From assembly GCA_934526185.1 (NCBI GenBank), contig CAKTAA010000054.1:1-15072 (forward strand): a DNA stretch of 15,072 nucleotides, written 5' to 3'. The notes under the pieces are model-generated. The model was given only the letters and a program-made list of their open reading frames with translations. It did no database searches and was not told the DNA's origin. Shown here piece after piece: positions 15,069 to 15,072 of the stretch (its first letter is position 1; the number at the start of each line of letters is the position of its first letter). The position numbers were made by a program, and so were the translations under genes. The stretch is from an uncultured Eubacteriales bacterium. Its GTDB lineage: Bacteria; Bacillota; Clostridia; Oscillospirales; CAG-272.

Positions 15069-15072
15069 ATGC
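15069..15072 (+). CDS. Probable start codon of a downstream gene, cut by the right edge
   Basis: ATG at 15069-15071 follows AGGGTGG (15056-15062) with a six-base spacer, a convincing ribosome site. The 85-base gap after the CapA gene also holds a small GACGGC/GCCGTT hairpin (15027-15047) without a U-tract, so the next gene may be co-transcribed. Nothing can be said about the product. Confidence 0.42.

Noticed and set aside
1..15072. tRNA, rRNA, CRISPR, insertion sequence, prophage or attachment site
   Set aside because: No T-arm signature, repeat-spacer pattern, transposase or integrase motif, or long terminal repeat was found on either strand.

Overview
The window looks like core chromosome of a low-to-mid GC Gram-positive bacterium, most likely an anaerobic member of the Clostridia (perhaps a gut Oscillospiraceae/Ruminococcaceae-type organism; the family is a guess). 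Reasons: strong AGGAGG-type ribosome binding sites, consensus SigA promoters with TGn extended -10 boxes, U-tailed intrinsic terminators, and typical Bacillota genes (YqeG-like HAD phosphatase, Tex, MsmX/UgpC ATPase, the MnmL/MnmM tRNA-modification pair, a CapA-like lipoprotein, a Re-citrate-synthase-type enzyme). I see no insertion sequence, phage gene, CRISPR array, tRNA or rRNA.

Left part (1-2866): on the minus strand, a nucleotidyltransferase-fold gene overlaps by 4 bases the start of a yqeG-like gene that runs off the left edge. Upstream, also on the minus strand, lies a 473-aa DRE-TIM metallolyase resembling Re-citrate synthase, with its own promoter and a roughly 180-nt structured leader. 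A 504-bp divergent control region separates it from a plus-strand gene for a cytoplasmic GH3 beta-glucosidase (2867-5017), which ends at a clear intrinsic terminator.

Middle part (5018-9033): tex, encoding an S1-domain nucleic-acid-binding protein, has an extended -10 promoter and a long hairpin-rich leader. It is followed by a lone carbohydrate-ABC ATPase of the MsmX/UgpC family, closed by a 14-bp-stem terminator. GH3 enzyme and ATPase would both fit uptake and intracellular hydrolysis of oligosaccharides, but no permease or binding protein is present.

Right part (9146-15072): a plus-strand series holds an SPL-type radical SAM protein, MnmM (YtqB), a 615-aa membrane-anchored protein of unknown function, and MnmL (YtqA). 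MnmL and MnmM are known in Bacilli as an operon pair that converts cmnm5(s2)U34 to mnm5(s2)U34 in tRNA; here the unknown protein separates them. That protein has a signal peptide, three apparent tandem beta-rich modules each ending in an EWS motif, a juxtamembrane cysteine cluster, one membrane helix and a cytoplasmic CX2CX10CX2C zinc ribbon with a basic tail. It is the least explained object in the window. A CapA-family lipoprotein follows, and a likely start codon of another gene sits at the right edge.
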